Assembly: GCF_029542785.1 (NCBI RefSeq)
Contig: NC_083372.1
Span: 62,001-126,000, forward strand
Reading direction: 5' to 3'
Length of the DNA stretch: 64,000 nt
From: Malassezia japonica
Lineage: Eukaryota > Basidiomycota > Malasseziomycetes > Malasseziales > Malasseziaceae
The notes beneath the pieces were generated by a model that saw nothing but the letters and a program-made list of their open reading frames with translations, had not been told where the DNA came from and did not search any database. A program made the position numbers and the translations under genes. Numbering within the stretch: the stretch's first letter is position 1; the number at the start of each line of letters is the position of its first letter. Below, piece by piece: positions 41,521 through 50,725 of the stretch.

Positions 41521-41526
41521 CACGTG
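41521..41526. promoter_or_regulatory. CACGTG in OCA6-like/BRR6 divergent promoter
   Basis: A single CACGTG occupies the middle of a 43-bp spacer between two divergent start codons (41503 on - and 41547 on +), leaving little room for anything else. It is the same hexamer found in several other short promoters here. Confidence 0.4.
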
Positions 41527-41546
41527 TGTGTTGTTGCTTTCCTACG

Positions 41547-42603
41547 ATGGCCTACGTGCGGGGCACACAGGCGCCGATGGACGTGGAGCCCAATCGGCGT
41601 ACGTAGCGCGGGCTAACGCAGCGTCGATCTTTGATAGCCCCGTGCAAGATGTGGGCGACGTCTCGCTGATGGATGTCGAAGAGAGCGCGCCAGCGACGCA
41701 GGCGCCCTCGTTTACCGAGCTGCGTCTCGAGGCGCAAGGGGCGGTGCCAGGCATGCGCCTTCCGCCGCGTGAAGAGAAAAAGCTGGAAGAAGTCCCGAAA
41801 GAGGTGCCGTCGCCGAAGGTCGAGGAGCCCGAGGCGCCCGAGGAGGCACCGGAAGAGCCGGAGGAGGAAAGCACGCTCGTGCTGCGCAAACAGCCTACGC
41901 TCCCGAGCTCGCGCAAGGCGTTGCAGCATCGCTCGTTCAGCGCGCGTGCGCGCGACTACCTGCAAGGACGGCGCGTCGACGGCGAGCCGCGGCCCAAGCT
42001 GCTCGAGCGCCCCGAGGTCCTCTTGACCTACGCGCAAGTGATCTTTAACGCAAGCATCCTCGTCGTTTTCCTCTACCTCTTGTTTTGCATGGTGTACACG
42101 ATCCAGCGCGACGTGTCGCAAAAGGTGCACGAGTACGAAATTGGTACGTGGCCGCTCTTACGCAGAATATCTCGGCGAGATTGCCGCATGCAATGCAGCC
42201 TACCAGGCGAACCGCTGCGGGACAGACATGCAGGCCCCGGCCCTGACCGAGGCGTGCGCGACGTGGCAGCGGTGTGCGGCGCGCGACCCGACCGTCGTGG
42301 GGCGCGCGCGTGTCACGGCAGAGACCTTTGCCGAGATCCTGAATGGATTCGTGGATGCTGTGAGCTGGAAGACTATGGTAGGTCGCTTTTCTTACGCAGC
42401 TCTTTTCGCTGCTTACCTTGTCGATTGTTGTCGGAGCGACCAACTCGACGCTGTCCTTCTTCCGCGGCTCGGCGACAAAGAGCGAGCCCACGTACGCGCC
42501 AAACTACTCCGCGCCGTACTATGCACAATACGCGCTGCCGCCGGACTGGGAGGGCGGATCGCATGCTCCCCGTCTGCGGCCGCGGCGCGCAGACGATGAA
42601 TGA
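41547..42603 (+). CDS. Brr6/Brl1-type nuclear envelope protein
   Basis: Four exons (41547-41598, 41622-42143, 42166-42377, 42400-42603; introns 23, 22 and 22 nt) encode 329 aa. An acidic N-terminal half (residues about 20-120) precedes the conserved region: a first membrane segment VIFNASILVVFLYLLFCMVYTI, a luminal stretch with four cysteines (CNAAYQANRC ... EACATWQRC), an amphipathic part VTAETFAEILNGFVDAVSWKTM, and a second membrane segment LFSLLTLSIVVGATNSTLSFF formed only after the last splice. These four Cys make the disulfides that name the family. Brr6/Brl1 control membrane lipid state and fusion during nuclear pore insertion. Only one Brr6/Brl1 member is visible here, as expected outside budding yeasts. 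Confidence 0.92.
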
Positions 42604-42679
42604 TACCCTTTACGGTCCGTAGCTCGACTTCTTGGCCTCCACATGGCTGGAACCCCTCGTCGAGGTCTGTGCGACGGCG

Positions 42680-43639
42680 ATGTCGGTCCACGTTGATGTC
42701 CTGCAAACGGGAACGGTGCGCATCCACCCGTCGCACCGGACACAGTCTGCAACACGGAGTGTTCTTCTCCGGCGTTTCTTGTTCCTCACAGACAGGACAT
42801 GGACGGAAAAGCTGCCGATTAACACGTACTTGATCTCGCATCCCGAGGGCTACATCCTCTTTGACACGGGCGAGTCGCCTAGGTGCAAAGAGCCTGGCTT
42901 TTTCCCGTGGTGGAATCCCGTATTTCACATCTCGGTGGATCTGGATGTACCCCAAGATGTCGGCATTGTAAGCCTACTTAAGCAGCGCAACCTCGAGCCG
43001 GCGGACGTCAAGACCGTGGTCCTCTCGCATCTGCACCACGATCACGCAGACGGCATCTCTGACCTCCCGCACTCGAACTTCTTTGTGAGCCCAGATCACT
43101 GGAACGCGTTCAAAAATCCGCTCCTGGCGACGCTGGAAGGCGCGCTGCCAAAGCAATGGCCCAAAGGATGGAAACCGAAACTGCTCTCCCAGACAGACAA
43201 GCCCGTCGGCCCGTGGAAAACTAGCTACCCCATCACTAGTGACGGACGTGTGGTGGCAGTCGATACGCCAGGACACGTTCCCGGCCATGTTTGCTTGGTC
43301 GTCTATGGCGACAATGCAACCTACGTGCTGGGCGGCGACGTCGCCATCGACCAAGAACTGCTAGATCGGGAATGGACGGACGGCATCAATGCAAACCCCC
43401 TGCAGGCCGCCGCATCGCTCCAAAAAATCAAGGCCTTTGCACACGAACAGCCCATTGTGCTCTTGCCTGCCCACGACCCCGACTCGGCCGCGCGCCTCGC
43501 CGGCAATGTGGTCTACACGCCTGGCTATAGCAGTGACATTACGCCCAAGGTGTATCCCGATGGGCACGCATGGCTGATCATGGTTTTTCTGGGACTCCTC
43601 GCCGTGCTCCTGTACCACCGCCGCCGGTCTGTTGCATAG
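42680..43639 (+). CDS. Metallo-beta-lactamase-fold lactonase-like hydrolase with C-terminal anchor
   Basis: The single exon encodes 319 aa from the first ATG in frame. The MBL motif HLHHDHADG (about residues 117-125), the later metal His in DTPGHVPGHVCLV and Asp in LGGDVAID are all in place. The sequence INTYLISHPEGYILFDTGESP and the spacing resemble N-acyl-homoserine-lactonase (AiiA-like) proteins more than glyoxalase II. The last 20 residues form a hydrophobic segment (AWLIMVFLGLLAVLLYHRRR) followed by basic residues, suggesting a tail-anchored membrane enzyme. Substrate is unknown. AiiA-like genes in fungi are often suspected of bacterial origin, but the codon use and GC here look native by eye. 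It lies 76 bp downstream of BRR6. Confidence 0.8.
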   Translation: MSVHVDVLQTGTVRIHPSHRTQSATRSVLLRRFLFLTDRTWTEKLPINTYLISHPEGYILFDTGESPRCKEPGFFPWWNPVFHISVDLDVPQDVGIVSLLKQRNLEPADVKTVVLSHLHHDHADGISDLPHSNFFVSPDHWNAFKNPLLATLEGALPKQWPKGWKPKLLSQTDKPVGPWKTSYPITSDGRVVAVDTPGHVPGHVCLVVYGDNATYVLGGDVAIDQELLDREWTDGINANPLQAAASLQKIKAFAHEQPIVLLPAHDPDSAARLAGNVVYTPGYSSDITPKVYPDGHAWLIMVFLGLLAVLLYHRRRSVA

Positions 43640-43674
43640 TGTTCGTTACAGAAATAGTACACGGGAATCGCAGA

Positions 43675-46600
43675 CTACTTGTCCGGCACGGGCTGCCGTG
43701 TCCTTGCGCTATTCTGCACACGCTTCGCGTGCTTTGCTGCTTTAGCACGGCGCAGCGTCTCGCGGTCAAATACCATACGCGCACGAGCATACTCGCGCTG
43801 AAACTGCGCTTGCATATCACGCTCGGCGTCCACAAGTGGCGCAGTCCATTCACCAGCGTTTCCAACAGGCTCGTGCCCACCGAGGGAAGCACATTCGTCC
43901 TTGGCAAGCTGCGCCATTTCCTGGACATTGCTCCACTGTTGCATGCGACGCTCGCGTCTCCTGCGCCGGTCACGAATCATCATTGTCATTGACTCGGGCT
44001 GGTCAGGCTTGTACCGCAGCATCGGCGGATTAAAGAGCGTAGGAGGCAGCAGCGCTCCAGTCAGGTGGTACTGCTTTGGCGCAGGCGCGGGAGGACGGCG
44101 CGATGCAAGGCGGTCTGCCAGCGCTTGCATCTTTTCCATACTGGCCTCAATAGCACGCTGCGAGGCAGGGTCCGCGCACGTCTGCAAATGCTCGAGCAAC
44201 ATCTTGCCACTGGCACACCAATGCCAAATCTGCGCACGCGACGTGATCCGCTTATTATGTCGCATTTGCGTACGGAGGAGCGGGAACAGCGACTCACGCA
44301 CAGCAGGCTGGAGGCGGTACACGGCCCGAAGTAGTTTGCGGTACAAGTGCAAGACATAAGCGCGGTATTCGGGGTGTTTGTACATCGGCTGCCGAATGCG
44401 CACCGGACGAGGCGGCAGCATCGCGTAGTAGTCTGAGAAACGGGAGCAAGGCTTGGCAGAGGTATGCATACTTCGGCGTCCTTTCCGGGTCGGCCGGTTG
44501 GCCTGGTGCGCATGGAACGCCTCAGCGAGAGAGCCGGACAGCTTGGACGCATTCGGGCTCGTACGGCGAGCCAGTGCGCGCACCTCGTTAATGTCAGAGG
44601 CAGCCTGGGCTTGCAAAAACAAGAGACCATCACGACCATCACAGCGGTGTTGTTGGTCGGATGGGACGTATACAGGAACTCCCGGGTCCTCGGTGGCAAA
44701 CATACCAGGTACAAGTCCGTCCTTTGGCATAGGACCTTGGTCTTTCAGAAGCGAGCCATTGTGGGTATGTTGCAAGATGTCTTGAATGGATAATGACTCG
44801 CCTGGAGCAATAGGCATGGGTTGGGACGGCGTGACGCAAGGATCACTGACCTCTTTCCGCAGAACATGGTCAATGTCCACCTCCGCAAACCACGCACAGG
44901 TTTCCGGAAGATCGCTCATGTTCAGCTTGTAGGCAAACATGGCACGCGTCCAGAGGTTGGCAATTTGTAATGCGAGTGCCGTACGGTGCTTGTCCTCCTC
45001 TTTAGCAAGGTATCGCACTTCATCATGGACGCTTAGCATAAACCGAGCACTGATCTGGTAGGTCGTGCACAGGTGATCCATGGCCGCGACAAGCATGTGT
45101 AGATAGTCGACGCCACTCGACTGGACGACCCAGTTGATACGACTCGGCATGTAGTCTTGATTCCCTCCGGCGGCATCCGGGAGATGCTTCTTGGACAACG
45201 CGGCTGTAATGCCACAGTCTAACGCCGGCGTGCGGGGCGTATCGCTCGTCGCAATCTCTTCGAGCTTGTTGAAAACGAATGACTCGGTACCACCGTACCA
45301 AAAACGGCGCCCAAAGAGGTTGGTCGACCGGACCGTGTTACCTTTGGTGGCCGCATACAACTGCTTGGCGCGATGAGTTGCTTCAGCAAGCGGCATACTG
45401 GGGTTTGCTTTGAGCAGTAGCTGCGTCGCATGCTTGATCCCTGCGCCGTAAATACGACTGTAGTTGAAGACTTTGGCTTGGTTGCGACTCGTACCGAGAA
45501 TGCTCGCCGTCTTGCTGTGCAGATCCGTGCCCTGTGACTTGGATCCTTCAAGCGTCATCCAACCAATAGCTGTCGCGCCATGCACACCAAACTGTGCATC
45601 ACCCATTACGCTGCAAATCCACAACTCTTCGCTGTCGACATCAGCGCCGACAATGCACCAGCCAGGCGGGGCACGGACCATGGCTTTAAGCTCCGAGCCA
45701 ATGCGATTCGGCTTGGCATTGGAAGCCGTGAGCCATGTCTTTTCAATTGCACGACGTGTGACTGTGCCCATGGAAATAACATGAGGAAGAATCAGGCCGC
45801 GCTGGGTATCCGAGTCAAAGCCCATCGACGTCTTTGCCTTGCCGTCCCAAACAACCATCTGCTTCTCCACGCGGTCACGCACACTGATCCAGTAGGAGCA
45901 CATGGCATTCATTTCCACTGCACCTTTCGCCGCTTGTTCACCAGATTCATTGGGGTGCAGACTCTTGAGGCGATTGCTCTCAAAGTAGGGTAAAAAGCTC
46001 TTACTGAAGGGGTTGCCGACATTGCTCCCATCTCCATTGGCGTGAGGAAGTTTGTGGAAAGCGTACATTGAATTCTGGCGCTCCACCTCGCATATGTGCG
46101 GATCACTCTCCTCCGTAAAGGTCAAGGGAATGCGTCCTTGTTCAGTGTCAGAGTGCCTAGTCTCGGTGCGGTAAACCCAGCCATGCTGTCGAGAGCGATA
46201 CAGCGGACACTCGTCCCAGGCAAGCTTGAGGAGGAGAGGGGCAATCTTGGCACGGATTGAAACAGCGACATCCTGGTCTTTTGCAACGTACAGATCCCAG
46301 AACCATTTTGGCCACCAAACCGAGTCCTGGGAATCAGATGGAGCTGCAGGTGGTACCATAGTCCAATCAAGGGAAGCAAGCTGCTCGTCCTCGAGTGCCG
46401 CATTAGGGCCAGCACGGATGGCTTCCTCACCCACTTGGCGAAGTAGTGCATCAATCGTGTCTGCATCTTTTTTACCTTGAATCGCAACAAGGGCCGCCTC
46501 GCCAGACGGTCCTGCCCCGGAGGTAACGTTCCGCTTCAAAAGAACTGCCTGTGAGAGCGGCGACGAAGAAAGAGCCTCGGTCGTCCCGTCCGCGCGACGT

Positions 46601-48660
46601 ACGACCCAACGGCGGTCATCCCGAAGTACAATGTCGCCGTCCACGCGTAGGCGGAGTAGAGGGATTACCATAGCGATGCGGCTGTTCAGCTTGGTCTTGG
46701 GGTCCTCATACTTTCCGCGCGTCCACTTTGGGACAAGTTGATCGACAGGCAGCGCCCCTTTTTTCGGCCGCTTCGGCGTCCAGTCCAACTGGGCATACCA
46801 AGGGTCAGTTTTCCACCACGGTTGTACGCGCTCTGGGTTCCCATTATAGGCATCGATATCGCATACGCCACTGTCCTTGAGCACATACGTAAGATTCTTT
46901 AGTGCGGCAACGACTGCCACGTTCATCTCATCAAACTTGGCATTCGCCTTAGCTTGGTAGTCTAGCCATGCCTCATCGACCGGCAAAAATGTGCTTCCGA
47001 GCGCCAACACACCTGCAATGGTAGCTGGGTGGGGACAGCGCTCGACGAATGCAGGCCACACCTTGCAAAAAACAGAGTGCGTTGTCGCAACGTCGTTGGC
47101 GCAATAAGCCAAGAGTGCCGCGCACTCCTCGCGGATCTGCTCACGCGGTGTACCATCGATGAACTTGTTGCGCGCTTCTTTGTCCATTTCGATGTTGCAA
47201 TGCAATGCGGCGACTTCAGCCAGCGAGTTCCGCGAGGTGACATCCTGCCAAAGGACAGAGCTCTTCTCTTCGACTGAGTCCGAGGCAAGGCTGCTTTCGT
47301 CATGGACATCCAGCGAAGCTTCCATAAGTGCAAGATGGTCCTCCATGCTGCTCTTTACCTCATCCGCCCAGCCGTCCAGCTTATGTACGTCAAGGCGGGC
47401 CAGTGCATCCGCATCGAGCTCACCGTCATTAAGCAACGCGCGGATAAGCTCTTTTGCGTCGTCCTCGACCATCTCAGCAGCCAACAGCTTCTTGAGTTTT
47501 CGCTCTGCGCGTTTTCGCGAATGCATGACCCACTCGGCGCGCTGGGGAGACGAAATGCCACTCGTGGCGACGTGCAGGCTCATGGTGTCCAGCCAGCGGA
47601 TGCTGGATGAGTGCAGCGTATACTCATCGAGCACAGCAGCTCGGTCAAAGCCAGCATTGTGGCTGATAATTAAGCGAGGGGGCGCACTGCCGTTGCGGGG
47701 CCCCATCGGGATCAAGTGCTCTGCCGTCTCGCTCCTCTCGCCTGTACCCGCAAGCCATGGCGAGACCCAGCTATACCATGCCTCACTGCTTACAGCAGTT
47801 GCCATCACGGGAAACTGGCTCTCGGTCATGAGTACCTCGACGTCGAATACGAGAGCAGATTCTTTCACGTCAGGGTACGGAACCGACTCGGGGTCGCCAA
47901 GCCCTGCAACATCGCCTTCAAGAGTACGTAGGAAGGGATACCGAGTCCACCCTGGTGCCGTAGAAAAGGCCGTCGGCTGCAAAGGCACTCCGGCACGTAA
48001 TGAAGGATCCAGGTCGAGCCAGTTCTTGGCACTCCACCACACCGAGTCGTCGCCGAGGTCCTCGACGCGCGGGACAGGCGGGGAAGGCAGGCGCTTCGTT
48101 GCAAACGTCTCGGCGTATCCTAACCATGGCTGTGCGGCGCGGCGTCCAATGGTCCAAAAGTGCTCGCCAAGATCCTTCCCTTGGAGTGGCGGCAGCTGAA
48201 AGGCTGTCGAAGTTGGCTTTGACGCTTGTGAAGCCTGCAGTTCATGTTTGTCTAAGTGAGCAGAGCATATATCGAGGGCCATAGGATCGACTTTCGGCAT
48301 CTCATCCGCATTGGGGAAAAGTTGTCTGTGTAGTGACCGCTCAAGCAATTGCACGCCGACAGGATTGCATGGCGCAACATCATCCTGTGTATGTGCTGAC
48401 TGTGTCTCAACCTCGAGTGGTCGTTCCTGTGCACCGATGGTATGCGCACCAAGTGTGGGATATAGGTCGTGAAAAGAGCGCGCATACTCGCCTTGCTTTG
48501 AGGGACTAGCAAGCGGCCCTGTGCGACTCCGCGCGTCACTGCGTTTCTCTCCATATTGTATGTAGGTTTTGCTTAAGCTCCGGTTCCCTAAGGAGCGTAA
48601 CCGCACGCTAGTCACGCGCTGCGCAGCACGGCACAACGACCGGCTCGCTGCGACGTGCAT
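43675..48660 (-). CDS. MIP1: Mitochondrial DNA polymerase gamma (Mip1)
   Basis: The single exon encodes 1661 aa. The N-terminus MHVAASRSLCRAAQRVTSVRLRS lacks acidic residues and looks like a mitochondrial presequence. The 3'-5' exonuclease has ExoI FDVEVL (about residue 272) and NAGFDRAAV. The family A polymerase motifs are A: VGADVDSEELW (about 1006), B: RNQAKVFNYSRIYGAG (about 1060), and C: SVHDEVRYL (about 1212). It replicates and repairs mtDNA. About 440 residues follow motif C, a longer C-terminal extension than the roughly 280 residues of budding yeast Mip1; it is rich in Arg/Gln/Ala and ends in a charged coil (REYARARMVFDRETLRRAK). The frame is uninterrupted despite the many introns in neighbouring genes. 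Confidence 0.96.
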   Translation of the reverse strand: MHVAASRSLCRAAQRVTSVRLRSLGNRSLSKTYIQYGEKRSDARSRTGPLASPSKQGEYARSFHDLYPTLGAHTIGAQERPLEVETQSAHTQDDVAPCNPVGVQLLERSLHRQLFPNADEMPKVDPMALDICSAHLDKHELQASQASKPTSTAFQLPPLQGKDLGEHFWTIGRRAAQPWLGYAETFATKRLPSPPVPRVEDLGDDSVWWSAKNWLDLDPSLRAGVPLQPTAFSTAPGWTRYPFLRTLEGDVAGLGDPESVPYPDVKESALVFDVEVLMTESQFPVMATAVSSEAWYSWVSPWLAGTGERSETAEHLIPMGPRNGSAPPRLIISHNAGFDRAAVLDEYTLHSSSIRWLDTMSLHVATSGISSPQRAEWVMHSRKRAERKLKKLLAAEMVEDDAKELIRALLNDGELDADALARLDVHKLDGWADEVKSSMEDHLALMEASLDVHDESSLASDSVEEKSSVLWQDVTSRNSLAEVAALHCNIEMDKEARNKFIDGTPREQIREECAALLAYCANDVATTHSVFCKVWPAFVERCPHPATIAGVLALGSTFLPVDEAWLDYQAKANAKFDEMNVAVVAALKNLTYVLKDSGVCDIDAYNGNPERVQPWWKTDPWYAQLDWTPKRPKKGALPVDQLVPKWTRGKYEDPKTKLNSRIAMVIPLLRLRVDGDIVLRDDRRWVVRRADGTTEALSSSPLSQAVLLKRNVTSGAGPSGEAALVAIQGKKDADTIDALLRQVGEEAIRAGPNAALEDEQLASLDWTMVPPAAPSDSQDSVWWPKWFWDLYVAKDQDVAVSIRAKIAPLLLKLAWDECPLYRSRQHGWVYRTETRHSDTEQGRIPLTFTEESDPHICEVERQNSMYAFHKLPHANGDGSNVGNPFSKSFLPYFESNRLKSLHPNESGEQAAKGAVEMNAMCSYWISVRDRVEKQMVVWDGKAKTSMGFDSDTQRGLILPHVISMGTVTRRAIEKTWLTASNAKPNRIGSELKAMVRAPPGWCIVGADVDSEELWICSVMGDAQFGVHGATAIGWMTLEGSKSQGTDLHSKTASILGTSRNQAKVFNYSRIYGAGIKHATQLLLKANPSMPLAEATHRAKQLYAATKGNTVRSTNLFGRRFWYGGTESFVFNKLEEIATSDTPRTPALDCGITAALSKKHLPDAAGGNQDYMPSRINWVVQSSGVDYLHMLVAAMDHLCTTYQISARFMLSVHDEVRYLAKEEDKHRTALALQIANLWTRAMFAYKLNMSDLPETCAWFAEVDIDHVLRKEVSDPCVTPSQPMPIAPGESLSIQDILQHTHNGSLLKDQGPMPKDGLVPGMFATEDPGVPVYVPSDQQHRCDGRDGLLFLQAQAASDINEVRALARRTSPNASKLSGSLAEAFHAHQANRPTRKGRRSMHTSAKPCSRFSDYYAMLPPRPVRIRQPMYKHPEYRAYVLHLYRKLLRAVYRLQPAVRESLFPLLRTQMRHNKRITSRAQIWHWCASGKMLLEHLQTCADPASQRAIEASMEKMQALADRLASRRPPAPAPKQYHLTGALLPPTLFNPPMLRYKPDQPESMTMMIRDRRRRRERRMQQWSNVQEMAQLAKDECASLGGHEPVGNAGEWTAPLVDAERDMQAQFQREYARARMVFDRETLRRAKAAKHAKRVQNSARTRQPVPDK

Positions 48661-48717
48661 GTCACGATCTGGGGAAAAATGAAGCCCGATCGGATCGGGC
48701 TAAGGGTATCATTCTGG

Positions 48718-50492
48718 CTACATATGGCCGCGGGTGCGCTCGCGAGCGGCGAGCAGGCTGCCCTTTTGGAAGCGTACAGATAGCGAGTCGCTGGGTATCA
48801 GCGGTGCGCCAACTGGCGCATTAGACGTTTGCGCATGCTGTAAGTGCCGGTTAGAACGCACTCGCCGCGGCTGTGGTGGAGGCTCGTTGGGGGTGTGTCG
48901 ACGCGCAGGCGGCGAAGGATCACGCGGAGGATGGAACGAGACAGGGGGAATAGCACGAATACCAACAAACAGATCTGGCGACTCTTGGCGCAAAATGTAG
49001 GTGTGTGCACCAACAATCGCCTTGACCCAATCGCGGTGTGCGGCCGCATCGGGTTGTGTAACATACGCAACGGTGCGATCCGTGTCCAGGCTAGTCCCCT
49101 GGCGGCGCAAGGCAAACCCATAGGGCTTGGAAATCGCAGATCGGGCATGGTCAACGAGGTAGAGATCGACGTCAACCATGGAACATAAGTGTGTGTCATG
49201 TTTTCCCTGCGTTAGCAAGGTCACGTACCGATTCAGAGCTCGCGGTGAACAGGGCGTGTTCACGCAGCTCGAGCCATTTTTTGGTCCATTTCCGTGGTTC
49301 GCTCTGAATAGAGACCCATCCCCCCAGTGTAGCCGAGTAGGATGGTGTGTGCTCGGGGCGCAAGAGGGTGGGCCACTCGGTCGTCTTGACCAGGAAAAAG
49401 CCTGCGTCATGGCCACGCGAGCTGATCACATCACGGACACGTTCATACTCACGGACAGGCCGTTCTGCGTTAAAAAAGAGACGTACCAATTCCCAGGTCA
49501 GGAAGCACATCAAATACGGCCCAGCCATTCACACGGTCTGCACACGGCGCAAGGTGCATCTGAGACACGGTCGCTTGCAGCATCTGGCGGATCATGGCCT
49601 CTTCTGGGAGACTCACGACTGTGTATCGCTGCACATTCAGCACAAACACTCGGTACGACTGAGCTTGGGTGCGAAGACCCATGCGACCCATGGCGTGCGT
49701 AGCATCATGGACACCTTGGTGGCTCGGAGGCAAGCCCATGCCGACGCTCGGACCAGCAGGGTCATGTGCCATGTACGGCGGTGGCTGTGCACGGGGTGCC
49801 GCAGTGGGAGAAACATGGGACCGGTACTCCGCGCCTGTAATGGGCGTAGGATTGTGATGGATCGTGCTCGGCAAAATGGCAGGGATCGTAGAAGGAAGAG
49901 GTTCGGCAGGATGTTTATCGGAACGCGCTCGGTGGTACTTGTTTGTGGCGGAGCGCAACAGCTGCTTGGGCGCCAGCATCACCGTGCCAGAGCGCCTAAG
50001 GGGAAATGATTCAGAGCTGCTGCGTTTGTGTGCACTCATCATTTGCTGTTCGCGCCGTACCGTTTTTTCACGCGCGATCGGAGGAACGCGTGCAGCATTT
50101 GGGGGTTCGGACGCGTCGGCGCGATTCTCTACAGCCATCGATCCGTTTGGGAGTTTTCCTTCCAGAATCAGAAGCGCTCTGTCATTCTGCGCCCGCTTCT
50201 CTGCCTGGATGATGCGTTCGTGAGCAGCCTTGATAGAGAGCGCTTGCGCGCCGAGCGGAGCATCGTCATCGTCTAAACGCGTCTTGTCAGGCGGTGGAGG
50301 GGCCGGCTGAGAGTACGCGTCGTGGCCATAATTGTCCTCTTCTTCACTGGATGGGTCACCGTACGCGTCTTCATCGCGTTCATCATCGCTCCCCGTGTAT
50401 TCCATGTGGCCATGATCAGCTAGGAGGGGGGACGCCTGCACGCCAGCATGACCCTGTGTAGGTGGCACTGGTAATGCAGAGTGGGCATACAT
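48718..50492 (-). CDS. RA-PH tandem-domain adaptor (MRL/Grb7-like)
   Basis: Three exons (50492-49487, 49464-49229, 49206-48718; two 22-nt introns) encode 576 aa. The first 275 residues are disordered with a basic/Ser patch. A Ras-association domain spans about 280-355 (YRVFVLNVQRYTVVSLPEEAMIRQML ... WAVFDVLPDLGIERPVREYERVRDVI), completed across the first intron. A PH domain follows at once (about 362-480: LGGWVSIQSEPRKWTKKWLELREHALFTASSES ... DTHLCSMVDVDLYLVD ... KPYGFALRR ... AAAHRDWVKAI). The tail is Pro/Arg-rich. This RA-PH unit is the core of animal lamellipodin/RIAM and Grb7 proteins, so a Ras- or Rap-type GTPase plus phosphoinositide reader is likely. I know no named budding-yeast orthologue. 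Confidence 0.82.
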
Positions 50493-50725
50493 GGTACCCA
50501 ATAAAAAAGCCTATGCTAACGCCCGTGGTGCCCCAGCGGCAGCTGTCAGAGCTGAATAGGGTTGAAGAGAGAGCAGGGTCGTGGCGCTGATCCTCGAGTT
50601 CCCCCGCAGCCTGGGATAAACACTTTGCGCGCCTTGCCAGGGCTCATTGATTATGTAATTACTCACGCCGCCTCGCGTTTCGGCCGGTATGCAGAGATCG
50701 TGGTATTTGAAACGCCAAGCTGCGT

